In this document: positions 29,080 through 41,176 of the stretch, piece after piece
How positions within the stretch are numbered: the stretch's first letter is position 1
How the letters are laid out: each line of letters opens with the position of its first letter
The notes under the pieces: generated by a model
The model's database searches: none
What the model was told of the DNA's origin: nothing
Seen by the model: the letters and a program-made list of their open reading frames with translations, nothing else
Assembly (NCBI GenBank): GCA_903870245.1
Contig: CAIQCB010000004.1
Location: forward strand, 1-64,000
Direction of reading: 5' to 3'
Length of the DNA stretch: 64,000 nucleotides
DNA from: an uncultured Methylocystaceae bacterium
GTDB taxonomy: Bacteria > Pseudomonadota > Alphaproteobacteria > Rhizobiales > Beijerinckiaceae
Program-made: the position numbers and the translations under genes

Positions 29080-31162
29080 CCTCGCTCTCCCTGGTGGTGA
29101 CGCCTTTGGCCGATCGCGCCTGGCGGATGGCGGCCAGCGCGAAGCCGATCATGGCGAGCACCAGGGCGATATAAATCACGCAAAGGCCAGCATCGACATA
29201 ATCGTTGAAGATCACTCTGCGCATATCTTCCAGCGTTTTGGCCGGCCCCAATATCTTGCCATTTTCGACGGCGTCGGAGAATTTCCGCGCATGGGCGAGA
29301 AAACCGATGCGCGAGTCGCTGTGAAAGATTTTCTCCAGCCCGGCCGTGATCGTACAAGTGTAGAGCCAAAGCGTCGGGAGAATGGCGATGAACGCATAGC
29401 GGTCGCGTTTCATCCGGAACAGCACCACAACGCACAGAGTCAAGGCAATCGCCGCCAGCATCTGATTGGCGATGCCGAACAGCGGCCACAATGTGTTGAT
29501 TCCGCCGAGCGGATCAATAACGCCCTGATAGAGAAAATAGCCCCAGCCCGAAACCGCAATGGCGGTGGCGATCAGATTGGGGAGCCATGATTTCGTGTCC
29601 CGAAACGCGGGAATGAATGTTCCAACCAGATCCTGAATCATGAAGCGGGCAACGCGAGTGCCGGCGTCGATCGTGGTGAGGATGAACAACGCCTCGAAAA
29701 GAATCGCGAAATGATACCAGAACGACATCGCAGTCGCGCCGCCGACAACCGAGGACAGGATCGTCGCCATGCCGACCGCCAGGGTCGGCGCGCCCCCCGT
29801 GCGTGAGAGAATGGTCTTTTCGCCGACATTCGCCGCCACGCTGGCGAGCGCGTCGGGCGTGATGGCAAAACCCCAGCCGGAAATCGCCGAGGCGGCGGCT
29901 TCCGGCGTTACGCCGATCATCGCCGGCGGGCTGTTCATGGCGAAATAGACGCCGGGCTCCAGAACACTGGCCGCAATCAGCGCCATGACCGCAACAAAAG
30001 ACTCCATCAGCATGGCGCCGTAGCCGATGAAGCGCGTCTGGGTTTCGTCGGCGATCATTTTCGGCGTTGTGCCGGATGAGACCAGCGCATGGAAACCCGA
30101 TACGGCGCCGCAAGCGATGGTGATGAACAGGAAAGGAAACACGCTGCCGGCGAAAACCGGCCCCGAACCATCAATGAAACGACTGATCGCCGGCATCCGC
30201 AGTTGCGGCCAGACGACGCAAATGCCCAGCGCCAGCGACAGGATCGTGCCGATCTTGAGGAAGGTGGACAAATAATCGCGCGGCGCAAGCAGGAGCCAGA
30301 CTGGCAGCACGGCGGCCACAAAACCGTAGGCGATGAGCATCAGTGCGAGAGTCTCGCCACGGTAGGTGAACAGCGCCGCCAGCGCCGGCGTTTCGGCGAC
30401 GGTGCGGCCGAAGGCGATGCTGGCGATGAGCGACACGAAGCCGATCGCTGACATTTCGCCGATATGACCGGGCCGCAAATAACGGCCGTAGACCCCCATG
30501 AATACGGCGATGGGTAATGTCGCAAACACCGTGAAGGCGCCCCAGGGACTATCGGCCAGGGCTTTGACGACGACCAGCGCCAGCACAGCGAGCAGGATGA
30601 TCATGATCGAAAGAATGCCGAGCATGGCGATGACGCCAGGGACAGGCCCCATCTCGGTCTTGATCAGATCGCCCAACGAACGACCATCGCGTCGCGTCGA
30701 AATAAACAACACGACAAAATCTTGAACGGCGCCGGCGAAAATGACGCCGGTCAATAGCCACAGGGCTCCAGGCAGATACCCCATTTGCGCCGCGAGCACC
30801 GGGCCGACCAGCGGACCCGCGCCGGCGATGGCCGCAAAATGATGACCAAAAAGGACCCATTTGTCGGTCGGCACATAATCGAGCCCGTCATTGTGACGAT
30901 ACGCCGGCGTTCGACGGGTTGCATCAAGCCGCAGAACGCGCTCGGCGATAAAGCGCGAATAGAAACGATAGCCGATAGCGTAGACGCCGACAGCGGCGGC
31001 GACCAGCCACATGGCGTTAACCGGTTCGCCGCGCGCGATCGCCAGCGTGTAGAGAGAGAACAGCGCCAGCACGCCGACGCCAATCCATAAGGCAAGCGTC
31101 AACGGCGAAGCGGCGCGGGAAACGGAGGTCATCGACATCTCGTCATTACTCCAGTTCGACAT
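29051..31162 (-). CDS. cstA: Carbon starvation protein A, peptide/pyruvate transporter
   Basis: 703 aa, about 16 membrane helices. CstA/BtsT family of the APC superfamily: ATRRTPAYRHNDGLDYVPTDKWVLFGHHFAAIAGAGPLVGPVLAAQMGYLPG and SGTTPKMI are family signatures. E. coli relatives import pyruvate or peptides under carbon limitation. It follows metH by 36 bp on the same strand. Starts at 31162 or, with a better GGAG, at 31138. Being behind metH suggests a link to methionine or peptide supply, but that is inference. Confidence 0.95.
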   Translation of the reverse strand: MSNWSNDEMSMTSVSRAASPLTLALWIGVGVLALFSLYTLAIARGEPVNAMWLVAAAVGVYAIGYRFYSRFIAERVLRLDATRRTPAYRHNDGLDYVPTDKWVLFGHHFAAIAGAGPLVGPVLAAQMGYLPGALWLLTGVIFAGAVQDFVVLFISTRRDGRSLGDLIKTEMGPVPGVIAMLGILSIMIILLAVLALVVVKALADSPWGAFTVFATLPIAVFMGVYGRYLRPGHIGEMSAIGFVSLIASIAFGRTVAETPALAALFTYRGETLALMLIAYGFVAAVLPVWLLLAPRDYLSTFLKIGTILSLALGICVVWPQLRMPAISRFIDGSGPVFAGSVFPFLFITIACGAVSGFHALVSSGTTPKMIADETQTRFIGYGAMLMESFVAVMALIAASVLEPGVYFAMNSPPAMIGVTPEAAASAISGWGFAITPDALASVAANVGEKTILSRTGGAPTLAVGMATILSSVVGGATAMSFWYHFAILFEALFILTTIDAGTRVARFMIQDLVGTFIPAFRDTKSWLPNLIATAIAVSGWGYFLYQGVIDPLGGINTLWPLFGIANQMLAAIALTLCVVVLFRMKRDRYAFIAILPTLWLYTCTITAGLEKIFHSDSRIGFLAHARKFSDAVENGKILGPAKTLEDMRRVIFNDYVDAGLCVIYIALVLAMIGFALAAIRQARSAKGVTTRESEDELLQPAGA

Positions 31163-31198
31163 GAACCAAACGGCCGCCGTGCAGAACCGGCGCGACGG

Positions 31199-34917
<3,719 letters not shown>

Positions 34918-34921
<4 letters not shown>

Positions 34922-35817
34922 GCGTCTGCTTTCTCGCGAACGGGACGAACGCCGAGCAAATGACAAATGGCGAAGACCATGTCGGCCCGGTTGTTGGTGT
35001 AGAAATGAAATTCCTCGACGCCGGCGCGCGCCAATCCCATGACTTGCTCGACGACCGTCGTCGCGGCGACGAGCGCATGAGTTTCCGGATCGTTTTCGAG
35101 ACCCTCGAAACGCTCGGCGACCCAGCGCGGCACAGAGGCGCCGGCCCTGGCGGCGAAGCCAGCGACCTGACGGAAATTGCGGATCGGCATGATGCCGGGA
35201 ACGATCGGAATCGTGACGCCGCTGGCGCGCGCCCGGTCGCGGAATTTCAGGTAGATGTCGTTATCGAAGAAAAACTGGGTGATGGCGCGCGTCGCGCCGG
35301 CGTCGACCTTGGCTTTCAGCGCGTCGATATCCTGATCGATCGAGCGACTTTCCGGATGGCCCTCGGGATAGGCGGAGACCGAGACCTCGAAATCAGCGAT
35401 AGATTTGATGCCGCGCACGAGATGCGTCGAGGACGGATAGCCGAGCGGATTGGGCATAAAACGGGTTCCGACGCCGCCGGGCGGATCGCCGCGCAGCGCG
35501 ACGATGTGGCGAACGCCGACATCCCAGTAATCCTGCACGATGGCGTCGATCTCTTGGCGCGAGGCCGCGACGCAGGTGAGATGCGCCGCCGGTTTCATAT
35601 CCGTCTCGCCCGCGATGCGCGCGACGATGTGATGGGTGCGCTCGCGGGTCGAGCCGCCGGCGCCGTAGGTGACGGAGACGAAATGCGGTTGCAGCGCTTC
35701 GAGACGCTTCACCGTCTCCCAGAGCTGCGTCTCCATTTCCGGCGTCTTCGGCGGAAAGAATTCGTAGGAAATCCGGAATCGGCTTCCCGAGGCGGTGGGA
35801 TGCAGGGCGTTGAACAT
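34918..35817 (-). CDS. metF: 5,10-methylenetetrahydrofolate reductase
   Basis: 299 aa, TIM-barrel flavoprotein that makes 5-methyl-tetrahydrofolate for MetH. Visible: [13 protein letters not shown] (catalytic Glu), [54 protein letters not shown] and PGIMPIRNF. Joined by overlaps to both neighbours: TGATG with the regulator gene upstream and ATGA with metH downstream. Confidence 0.98.
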
Positions 35818-36827
35818 CAGGCGGTCTCGTAGGAGGCGGCGGGAAGCGGATCGGCGATCACGCGCGGATCGCGCGCCAGCCAGAGCGATACGGTAAGCTT
35901 GGCGTTATCGCCGCTCGGCGGCGCGAGTTCACGATGCAACATCGGTTCGAGGCCGGCCTGGGCGAGCAGGCCGGAAATCTCCTCATTGGAGAAGCCCAGC
36001 CGACGGTGCGCATGTTTGTCGCGCAACGCTTCCTCGGCGTGCGGCGCGAAATCGACGACCAGCAGCCGGCCGCCGGGCGCGAGAATGCGAGCCGCCTCGC
36101 GAATGGCGCGCGCCGGATCGTCGAGATAATGCAACACCTGGTGCAAGATCGCCAGATCGGCGGAATTGCGCTCGATCGGAAGCGCATACATATCGCCCTG
36201 CCGGAGTTGCACATTGGCGAGGCCTGTCTCCTCCAGCCGCCCACGGGCGACAGCGAGCATCGCGGAAGAGAGATCGACGCCAATGGCGCGTTGCGCGAGC
36301 GGGGCGAAAATTTCAAGCATGCGCCCGGCGCCGGCGCCAAGATCGACAAGGCAGCGCACGGGCCGCGCGCCGACGGCCGCGCGCATCGCCGCCTCGACCT
36401 GCGCCTCCGGCGCGTGTCGCGAGCGGATGTCGTCCCATTCGGCGGCGTGGGCGGCGAAATAACGGGCGGCGGTATCGGCGCGGGCGTGACGCACCTCGGC
36501 GAGTCGCAGCCGATCCTCGGCCAGCACCGGGTCCCCGGGATCGAGCCAGCCGACAATATCGCCCGCCAGCGCCCCCGCTCCCGGCGAGGCGGCGAGACGG
36601 AAAAAGGCCCAGGCGCCCTCGCGCCGGCGCTCGATCAGCCCGGCCTCGACCAACAGCTTGAGATGTCGGGATATTCTCGGCTGTGACTGGCCAAGAATGG
36701 TCACCACCTCGCTGACGGTCAGTTCGGACTGGGCAAGGAGGGCGAGGAGACGCAGACGCGTTTCCTCGCCGGCGGCGTTGAGCCCCGCCAGCACCGGGTC
36801 CAGCCCGAGGATTTTTTGCGCAGCCAT
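35817..36827 (-). CDS. ArsR-family regulator fused to SAM methyltransferase
   Basis: 336 aa. Residues 10-90: winged-helix ArsR domain (ETRLRLLALLAQSELTVSEVVTILGQSQPRISRHLKLLVEAGLIERRREG). Residues 135-320: class I methyltransferase with SAM motif LVDLGAGAGRMLEIF and LHQVLHYLDDPARAIREAARILAPGGRLLVVDF. First gene before metF-metH. ArsR-type regulators of the methyl cycle (for example SahR, which senses S-adenosylhomocysteine) are known, so it probably represses its own operon by sensing SAM/SAH. The start at 36827 has GAGGG close upstream; the ATG at 36839 lies nearly in the operator and lacks a ribosome site. Confidence 0.92.
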   Translation of the reverse strand: MAAQKILGLDPVLAGLNAAGEETRLRLLALLAQSELTVSEVVTILGQSQPRISRHLKLLVEAGLIERRREGAWAFFRLAASPGAGALAGDIVGWLDPGDPVLAEDRLRLAEVRHARADTAARYFAAHAAEWDDIRSRHAPEAQVEAAMRAAVGARPVRCLVDLGAGAGRMLEIFAPLAQRAIGVDLSSAMLAVARGRLEETGLANVQLRQGDMYALPIERNSADLAILHQVLHYLDDPARAIREAARILAPGGRLLVVDFAPHAEEALRDKHAHRRLGFSNEEISGLLAQAGLEPMLHRELAPPSGDNAKLTVSLWLARDPRVIADPLPAASYETA

Positions 36828-36846
36828 CCAGACCCTCATATAAGAT

Positions 36847-36862
36847 ATAAAGATATCTATAT
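36847..36862 (-). promoter_or_regulatory. Candidate ArsR-type operator before the regulator-metF-metH operon
   Basis: Imperfect inverted repeat ATAAAGATATCTATAT with one mismatched pair and a perfect AGATATCT core, 20 bp before the chosen start. An extra AGATAT half-site sits 8 bp away (36843-36848). The AT-rich block stands out and is where the ArsR domain encoded just downstream would bind if autoregulated. Confidence 0.55.
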
Positions 36863-37343
36863 GCGTTTATCGACGGGCGCAAGGGGGAATGGGCATAAGT
36901 GAAAGTGTCTACAAGAATTTCCTTTACGATTGCCGAGCACACGATCTTCCGGCTCCCATACCAGAAAGTCCCACGCGGATCAGATATCCAAGGGAACCAC
37001 AATCGTCTCTTATGAAACTGACTTTGTCAGGATCGGCTTATATGCGACGACGCCTAGCGTGTAGCCAAAATTGCGACTGAAAACCGAAATCAGGCGAATT
37101 TCCTATTGATTTTGAAGTCCGCAATCGAGCGGAAAGGGTGAAAGCCAGCTAAATTATCTCATGAGAAGTTGAAATCTCCGAATATGCAGCGCATGTCGGT
37201 ATTAGTTCGGAACTTACTTATATCATATAAGTTACTGATTTATAATATTCTTATGATATTCTGATATTTAAAAATGGCTTGTTGCTCACCCTCTTGACAA
37301 GCCATGTTAGGCTACCTCGTCATCGAAATGGGAGTTTGTAGCC
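36863..37343. other. Left part of AT-rich island, no convincing gene
   Basis: About 480 bp in which composition drops from GC-rich to AT-rich. A 63-codon plus-strand frame at 36889-37080 has no ribosome site or protein-like character. It holds an operator-like palindrome (listed separately), several AT-rich runs and a TTGACA near 37304 without a clear -10 partner. Probably control region of the small genes to the right. Confidence 0.5.
37216..37232. repeat. 17-bp palindrome in the island leader
   Basis: Perfect 8-bp arms around one base: ACTTATAT C ATATAAGT. It lies 111 bp before the first island ORF, in AT-rich DNA, and could be an operator for a dimeric regulator. No regulator gene is adjacent apart from the ArsR-methyltransferase of the metF operon. 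Confidence 0.6.
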
Positions 37344-37511
37344 ATGGATTTGGATATTGAGTTCAAAATCTTCGCACGCGCTGCCCGAAAATTATCTCCC
37401 AACATAAAATCAAAAGATATTCGTAGACTCTATGCTTTTCATAACGGACCTGAATTCGAATTACTATTTTTCATTGTCAAGGAGGCATGTGAACGAAAAC
37501 ACCTAAACTGA
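37344..37511 (+). CDS. Island ORF 1, 55-aa hypothetical protein
   Basis: 55 aa, no family recognised. Starts MDLDIEFKIFARAARKLSP with GGGAG about 10 nt before the ATG. Charged, helical, ends in ERKHLN at a TGA. The same frame stays open after this TGA for 169 more codons, through island ORF 2, so this may be the N-terminal part of a gene cut by a stop mutation, or a true small protein. Confidence 0.5.
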   Translation: MDLDIEFKIFARAARKLSPNIKSKDIRRLYAFHNGPEFELLFFIVKEACERKHLN

Positions 37512-37634
37512 ACTTCACACTCGTCAGGATTCCCGCGACCGCGTTCAACCCCTATCCTTTCGGGGAAAACTCTGACCGACGCCAATCCGTTCGAAAGCGA
37601 TGCATCTATCGCGCATAAGATCACGGCGTTCTGC

Positions 37635-38021
37635 ATGAAGAATGTATTCCCGGACTCCGTTGTTGGGATGTGCAACAACGACATCTTCGCGGAGCAGGAT
37701 CTACTCTTCCTGCACGAAGGGGGCAATTCCCGCGGCGATGTGTCCTTAAACCGGATTTACGATGTTTGGAGTGATAAGGTCATGAACGAACTCTGCAAGA
37801 TGATAGACCAAAGAACTGGCAAAAGTATTATTGTGTTTCGTGGCCATCCCATTCATTTGCTGCCTTGGCCGGAGTTGATTGAATTGGTAAATCAAGCATT
37901 AATGACACCAACACCAAGGCACATTTGGCGAGACCCGCGAGATTTTCAATTGTGCCGACGAAAAGTTCTGTTAGGCACGATTGAAACAGTTATGAAACTG
38001 CGCGAATATGAGTGTGTGTGA
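37635..38021 (+). CDS. Island ORF 2, 128-aa hypothetical protein
   Basis: 128 aa, not recognised. Same frame as island ORF 1, open back to that gene's TGA at 37509. The only start in the frame with standard initiators is ATG 37635, which lacks a good ribosome site; CTG at 37572 after GGGGA is an alternative. Contains MCNNDIFAEQ..LFLHEGG at 37668, repeated in altered form at 38021, and a block SIIVFRGHPIHLLPWPELIELVNQAL that looks like a folded domain. Ends at TGA 38019-38021. Confidence 0.5.
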   Translation: MKNVFPDSVVGMCNNDIFAEQDLLFLHEGGNSRGDVSLNRIYDVWSDKVMNELCKMIDQRTGKSIIVFRGHPIHLLPWPELIELVNQALMTPTPRHIWRDPRDFQLCRRKVLLGTIETVMKLREYECV

Positions 38022-38137
38022 TGCGCAACAACGACACCTTCCCGCCGCAGAACTACTACTGCTTACATGGAGGATCAATCGGCGTGCCAGTGTATCCATA
38101 TGCTGGATTTCCGATCATGCAAGCGATACCGAATTAA
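38021..38137 (+). CDS. Island small ORF, 38 aa, NND-motif copy
   Basis: 38 aa: MRNNDTFPPQNYYCLHGGSI followed by a hydrophobic, Pro-rich end. The ATG overlaps the stop of island ORF 2 (TGATG), suggesting coupled translation. Its first 30 nt match positions 37668-37697 of ORF 2 at 25 of 30 bases, and the peptides share M-x-NND-x-F-x2-Q-x4-LH-x-G. It is either a small gene or the start of a decayed duplicate. Confidence 0.45.
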   Translation: MRNNDTFPPQNYYCLHGGSIGVPVYPYAGFPIMQAIPN

Positions 38138-38276
38138 GATACAAGTCTCAATGCTTCCCGAAGAAGATGCATTCGCAATGGAAAGCTCAATTGCAATGAT
38201 GGCAGAGTTTGTTTTACATGATAGCAATCGCATGAAATCTAGAGGTTTTTTGGAGGGCAAATCATTTTTTATTTAA
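38067..38276 (+). CDS. Island ORF 3, up to 69 aa
   Basis: In the same frame as island ORFs 1 and 2, and overlapping the 38-aa ORF in another frame. Contains YRIKIQVSMLPEEDAFAMESSIAMMAEFVLHD, which looks like real protein. ATG 38067 has no ribosome site; ATG 38100 is possible. It may be the C-terminal remnant of the interrupted gene. Ends at TAA 38276. Confidence 0.35.
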   Translation: MEDQSACQCIHMLDFRSCKRYRIKIQVSMLPEEDAFAMESSIAMMAEFVLHDSNRMKSRGFLEGKSFFI

Positions 38277-38339
38277 TTTTTTTCTTTCATAACTGAAAAA
38301 AATTAATATGATAATCACCAACTAAATCTGGATAAAAAT

Positions 38340-38666
38340 ATGCTCCTGAAAGGAAATTTTGAAAGAGTCCTTTTTAGACTTGCTTTTTTTCTATGCGCCC
38401 TTTGGGCGCTACTCGTTGCATCCGAAATATTGTTGGAACTAAATCATTTAACCTCACGATTAATCTTTTTAGAGAAAATCCATTATGAAGGCGTCAGTGG
38501 GTGGTGTAATTTTTCTGAATTAAGCGACGAACCTGATTGTCCTCCAATTTATCAAATAAGCCTACTTAAGACTTCATTTTGGTTTTTTATGCCAATTTTG
38601 TTTTTTTCGATATTCATTGCTGGTTCATGCTGGGTCTTTCGAGGCTTTCAAGATAAGCAAAAATAA
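38340..38666 (+). CDS. Island ORF 4, two-helix membrane protein
   Basis: 108 aa, no family recognised. Two membrane segments (about residues 11-31 and 79-98) with a loop of about 45 residues between, holding two Cys (GWCNFSELSDEPDCPP). Very AT-rich codon use (many TTT, ATT, AAA), unlike neighbours outside the island, pointing to transfer from a low-GC source. Weak ribosome site. Confidence 0.6.
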   Translation: MLLKGNFERVLFRLAFFLCALWALLVASEILLELNHLTSRLIFLEKIHYEGVSGWCNFSELSDEPDCPPIYQISLLKTSFWFFMPILFFSIFIAGSCWVFRGFQDKQK

Positions 38667-38858
38667 AATTGGCATACTTAGCCCTCGAGTAATTTAAATC
38701 CTCACAGCAAGTCATTGATAAAACCAAGGCTCAGATGCTTTTTAATAAATTTTTCCTCAAATTCTTGTTATCTACATAGCAAATGATATAGTCTTCTCAA
38801 TTCGTTGGATTTTTATTTGTATAAATTAATTAATGAGACTAAATATTTCTATAATGAT

Positions 38859-38880
38859 GAGGATAAAGCCTATCCTCTTT
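38859..38880 (+). terminator. Terminator-like hairpin at island end
   Basis: Perfect 7-bp stem GAGGATA / TATCCTC with a 5-nt loop, followed by three T. Lies 190 bp after island ORF 4. Confidence 0.55.
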
Positions 38881-38952
38881 GACAAAAATTATATCTATTT
38901 CCTATGTATTGCGAGATTTACGGCAACGGGACACTCCCCCTCACGCCAAAAG

Positions 38953-38978
38953 AAAAACGGCCGCCCGAGGGCGGCCGT
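38953..38978 (-). terminator. Rho-independent terminator of the CoA-transferase gene
   Basis: Read on the minus strand: ACGGCCGCC stem closing to GGCGGCCGT with a 4-nt loop and a five-T run, 25 bp after the CoA-transferase stop. Confidence 0.88.
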
Positions 38979-39002
38979 TGGTCTGAGATAACCGCGCCGC
39001 GC

Positions 39003-40958
39003 TTACGCCGGGGCCTTTTCCTCATTACCGACCACCTGCAGGAAGGTCTCGGCCGCCTCCCGGCGCTCGAAGACATGCGGTTGCAGGCCGCGCTTGGCCA
39101 TCGCCTCTTTCATCTTCATGCGGGCGAAGGCCGAGGTCGCGTAGCGGGTGGTCGTCAGATAGTAATGCTGGCTGAGATATTCGATCATCTCGGCGTAATC
39201 GTCGTAAAGCGCCTCGTTGATCCGCGCGCCATCGTGATTGACCACCGAATTGACGCGCTTGCCGACCTTCTGACAGGCGGCGACCAGCGCGTTGCGCATT
39301 TCGTCGATGTCCTTCTTGGTGCGCGCGATCCAGCCCTCAAGATTGAGGAAGAGAATGTTACGCGCCGCATCATAGGTGATGCGCTGATCGAGGTTGAGAT
39401 TGAGCAGATCGTTGATCAGCCCCATCGGCTCATCGATGAAGATACGCCGATCCATCGGCTCCGGCTCGTTGATGACCGGCTTGAAGTCCATGTAGGGCAA
39501 GATGTGCTTGTCGATATCGATGCCGGGCGCGATTTCGACCAGCTCCAGCCCCTTCTCGACCAGTTTGAACACGCAGCGCTCGGTCACATAATAGACCGGC
39601 TGCTTGCGCTTTTGCGCATATTTGCCCGAGAAGGTGATCTGCTCCACGGAGTTGAGGAACTTCTTGTTCCGGCCCTCCTGCAAAATGTGCACCTTGCCGT
39701 CGACGACCTCGACGCGCAGGCCGCCATTGGTGAAGGTCCCGGCGAAAATCACCAGCCGCGCGTTCTGGCTGATATTGATGAAGCCGCCGCAGCCATTGAG
39801 GCGTCCGCCAAATTTCGAGGTGTTGACGTTGCCCTGCAGATCGCATTCGGCCATGCCGAGACAGGTCATGTCGAGGCCGCCGCCGTCATAGAAATCGAAT
39901 TGCTGGTTCTGCTGGATGATGCTGTCGGCGTTGGTCGCTGCGCCGAAACTCGATCCCGACGCGAGCACGCCGCCAATGGCGCCGGCCTCCGTGGTGAGGG
40001 TGATATAGGGCGTCAGCTTCTCTTCGTTGGCGACCGCCGCAATGCCCTCCGGCGCGCCGACGCCGAGATTGACCACGCCGTTCGGCGGCAGTTCGAAGGA
40101 GGCGCGCCGCGCGATCACCTTGCGCTCGTCGAGCGGCATCTTGGCGAATTTCTCGACCGGCACGCGCACCTCGCCAGCCAGCGCCGGGTTGTAGATCAAG
40201 CCATAATTCATGCGGTGCATTTCCGGCGAATCGGCGACGACCACCGCCGAGACCAGAATGCCCGGCACATGCACGTCCTTGGGCTTGATCGATCCCTGTT
40301 CGACAATGCGCTCGACCTGGGCGATGACAAGGCCGCCATTATTATGCGCCGCCATCGCCTGGGCGAGATTGTCGAGCACCAACGCCTCTTTCTCCATGCT
40401 GATATTGCCGGAGGGATCGGCGGAGGTGCCGCGGATAAAGGCGACGTCGATCTTGGTGGCGATATAGAAGAGCCACTCCTCGCCATTGATGTTGTGATAT
40501 TTGACGATGTCTTCGGTGGTCACGTCGTTGACGCGGCCGCCGCCGAAGCGCTGGTCGACATAGGTGTAAAGGCCGACCTTGGAGAAAAGGCCCGGCTGGC
40601 CAGCGGCGCAAGCGCGATAGAGCTGGGAAATCACGCCCTGCGGCAGATTATAACCAAGGATTTTATTCTCCTGAGCCGCCTGGGCGACTTTCGGCATACG
40701 GCCGAAATTGGCGGCGATAACCCGGCGCAGCAGACCCTCATGATAGAAGCGGCCGGTGCCCAGCCCTTTGCTGTCGCCGGCGCCGGCTGTCATGATCAAC
40801 GTCAGATCGCGCGGATGCTGCGTCTCGACGAAGCGCTTCTCCAGCGCCGCATGCAGCGCCTCCGGAATGCAGCTTTGCACGAATCCTGTGGTGGTCACGA
40901 CGTCGTTGTCGCGAATGAGCGCAATCGCCTCGTCGGCGCTGATCACTTTATTGGCCAT
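39003..40958 (-). CDS. Acyl-CoA:acetate/3-ketoacid CoA-transferase, fused alpha-beta (YdiF type)
   Basis: 651 aa. Family I CoA-transferase with both halves in one chain; moves CoA between short-chain acids through a glutamyl-CoA intermediate. The catalytic Glu is Glu324 (TTEAGAIGG), the same number as in clostridial propionate CoA-transferase; GVGAPEGIAAVA and GGFINISQNA mark the second half. A C-terminal stretch of about 130 residues goes beyond the minimal fold. Start at 40958 (MANKVISADEA) is preferred to 40985. In a methylotroph it could link acetyl-, propionyl- or crotonyl-CoA pools. Substrate is not decided by sequence. Confidence 0.92.
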   Translation of the reverse strand: MANKVISADEAIALIRDNDVVTTTGFVQSCIPEALHAALEKRFVETQHPRDLTLIMTAGAGDSKGLGTGRFYHEGLLRRVIAANFGRMPKVAQAAQENKILGYNLPQGVISQLYRACAAGQPGLFSKVGLYTYVDQRFGGGRVNDVTTEDIVKYHNINGEEWLFYIATKIDVAFIRGTSADPSGNISMEKEALVLDNLAQAMAAHNNGGLVIAQVERIVEQGSIKPKDVHVPGILVSAVVVADSPEMHRMNYGLIYNPALAGEVRVPVEKFAKMPLDERKVIARRASFELPPNGVVNLGVGAPEGIAAVANEEKLTPYITLTTEAGAIGGVLASGSSFGAATNADSIIQQNQQFDFYDGGGLDMTCLGMAECDLQGNVNTSKFGGRLNGCGGFINISQNARLVIFAGTFTNGGLRVEVVDGKVHILQEGRNKKFLNSVEQITFSGKYAQKRKQPVYYVTERCVFKLVEKGLELVEIAPGIDIDKHILPYMDFKPVINEPEPMDRRIFIDEPMGLINDLLNLNLDQRITYDAARNILFLNLEGWIARTKKDIDEMRNALVAACQKVGKRVNSVVNHDGARINEALYDDYAEMIEYLSQHYYLTTTRYATSAFARMKMKEAMAKRGLQPHVFERREAAETFLQVVGNEEKAPA

Positions 40959-41176
40959 GTCCCCGGCTTCCCTTAACGGCCCCACTCTTTTCGGAGGGTC
41001 GCGCGGAAGCGTCCCGATGGTGAGTGCCCAGCTTAAAAAACGCGTTCAACCCTAGTGACCGGGCTGGTCCAGCGCAATACGGGCCGGCCCGGCGCAAGAG
41101 CGGCGAACCGCCGCAACCCCGTCCCGGGCGTGGCGCGGCGGTCGTTGTGCGCGTTCGGCCGCGGACGACGTCTTGG

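Larger units (their letters stand above)
38667..39002. other. Right part of AT-rich island, no gene
   Basis: 336 bp of AT-rich sequence without a supported ORF. Holds two terminator-like hairpins facing each other: one for the plus-strand island genes and one for the minus-strand CoA-transferase. GC-rich composition resumes near 38940. Confidence 0.6.

Noticed and set aside
36889-37080. 63-codon ORF at the left of the island
   Set aside because: No ribosome site, mixed composition and no protein-like pattern; treated as non-coding leader.
37509-38021. Selenocysteine at the two in-frame TGA codons
   Set aside because: No SECIS-like hairpin is evident after either TGA, and no selenoprotein family matches. 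Mutation or separate small genes are simpler.
36870-38940. Insertion sequence or prophage
   Set aside because: No transposase, integrase, terminal inverted repeat, tRNA attachment site or phage structural gene was seen in the island.
38904-40976. 690-codon plus-strand ORF opposite the CoA-transferase
   Set aside because: Antisense of a well-supported enzyme; composition is His/Asp/Gly-rich shadow and no family is recognised.
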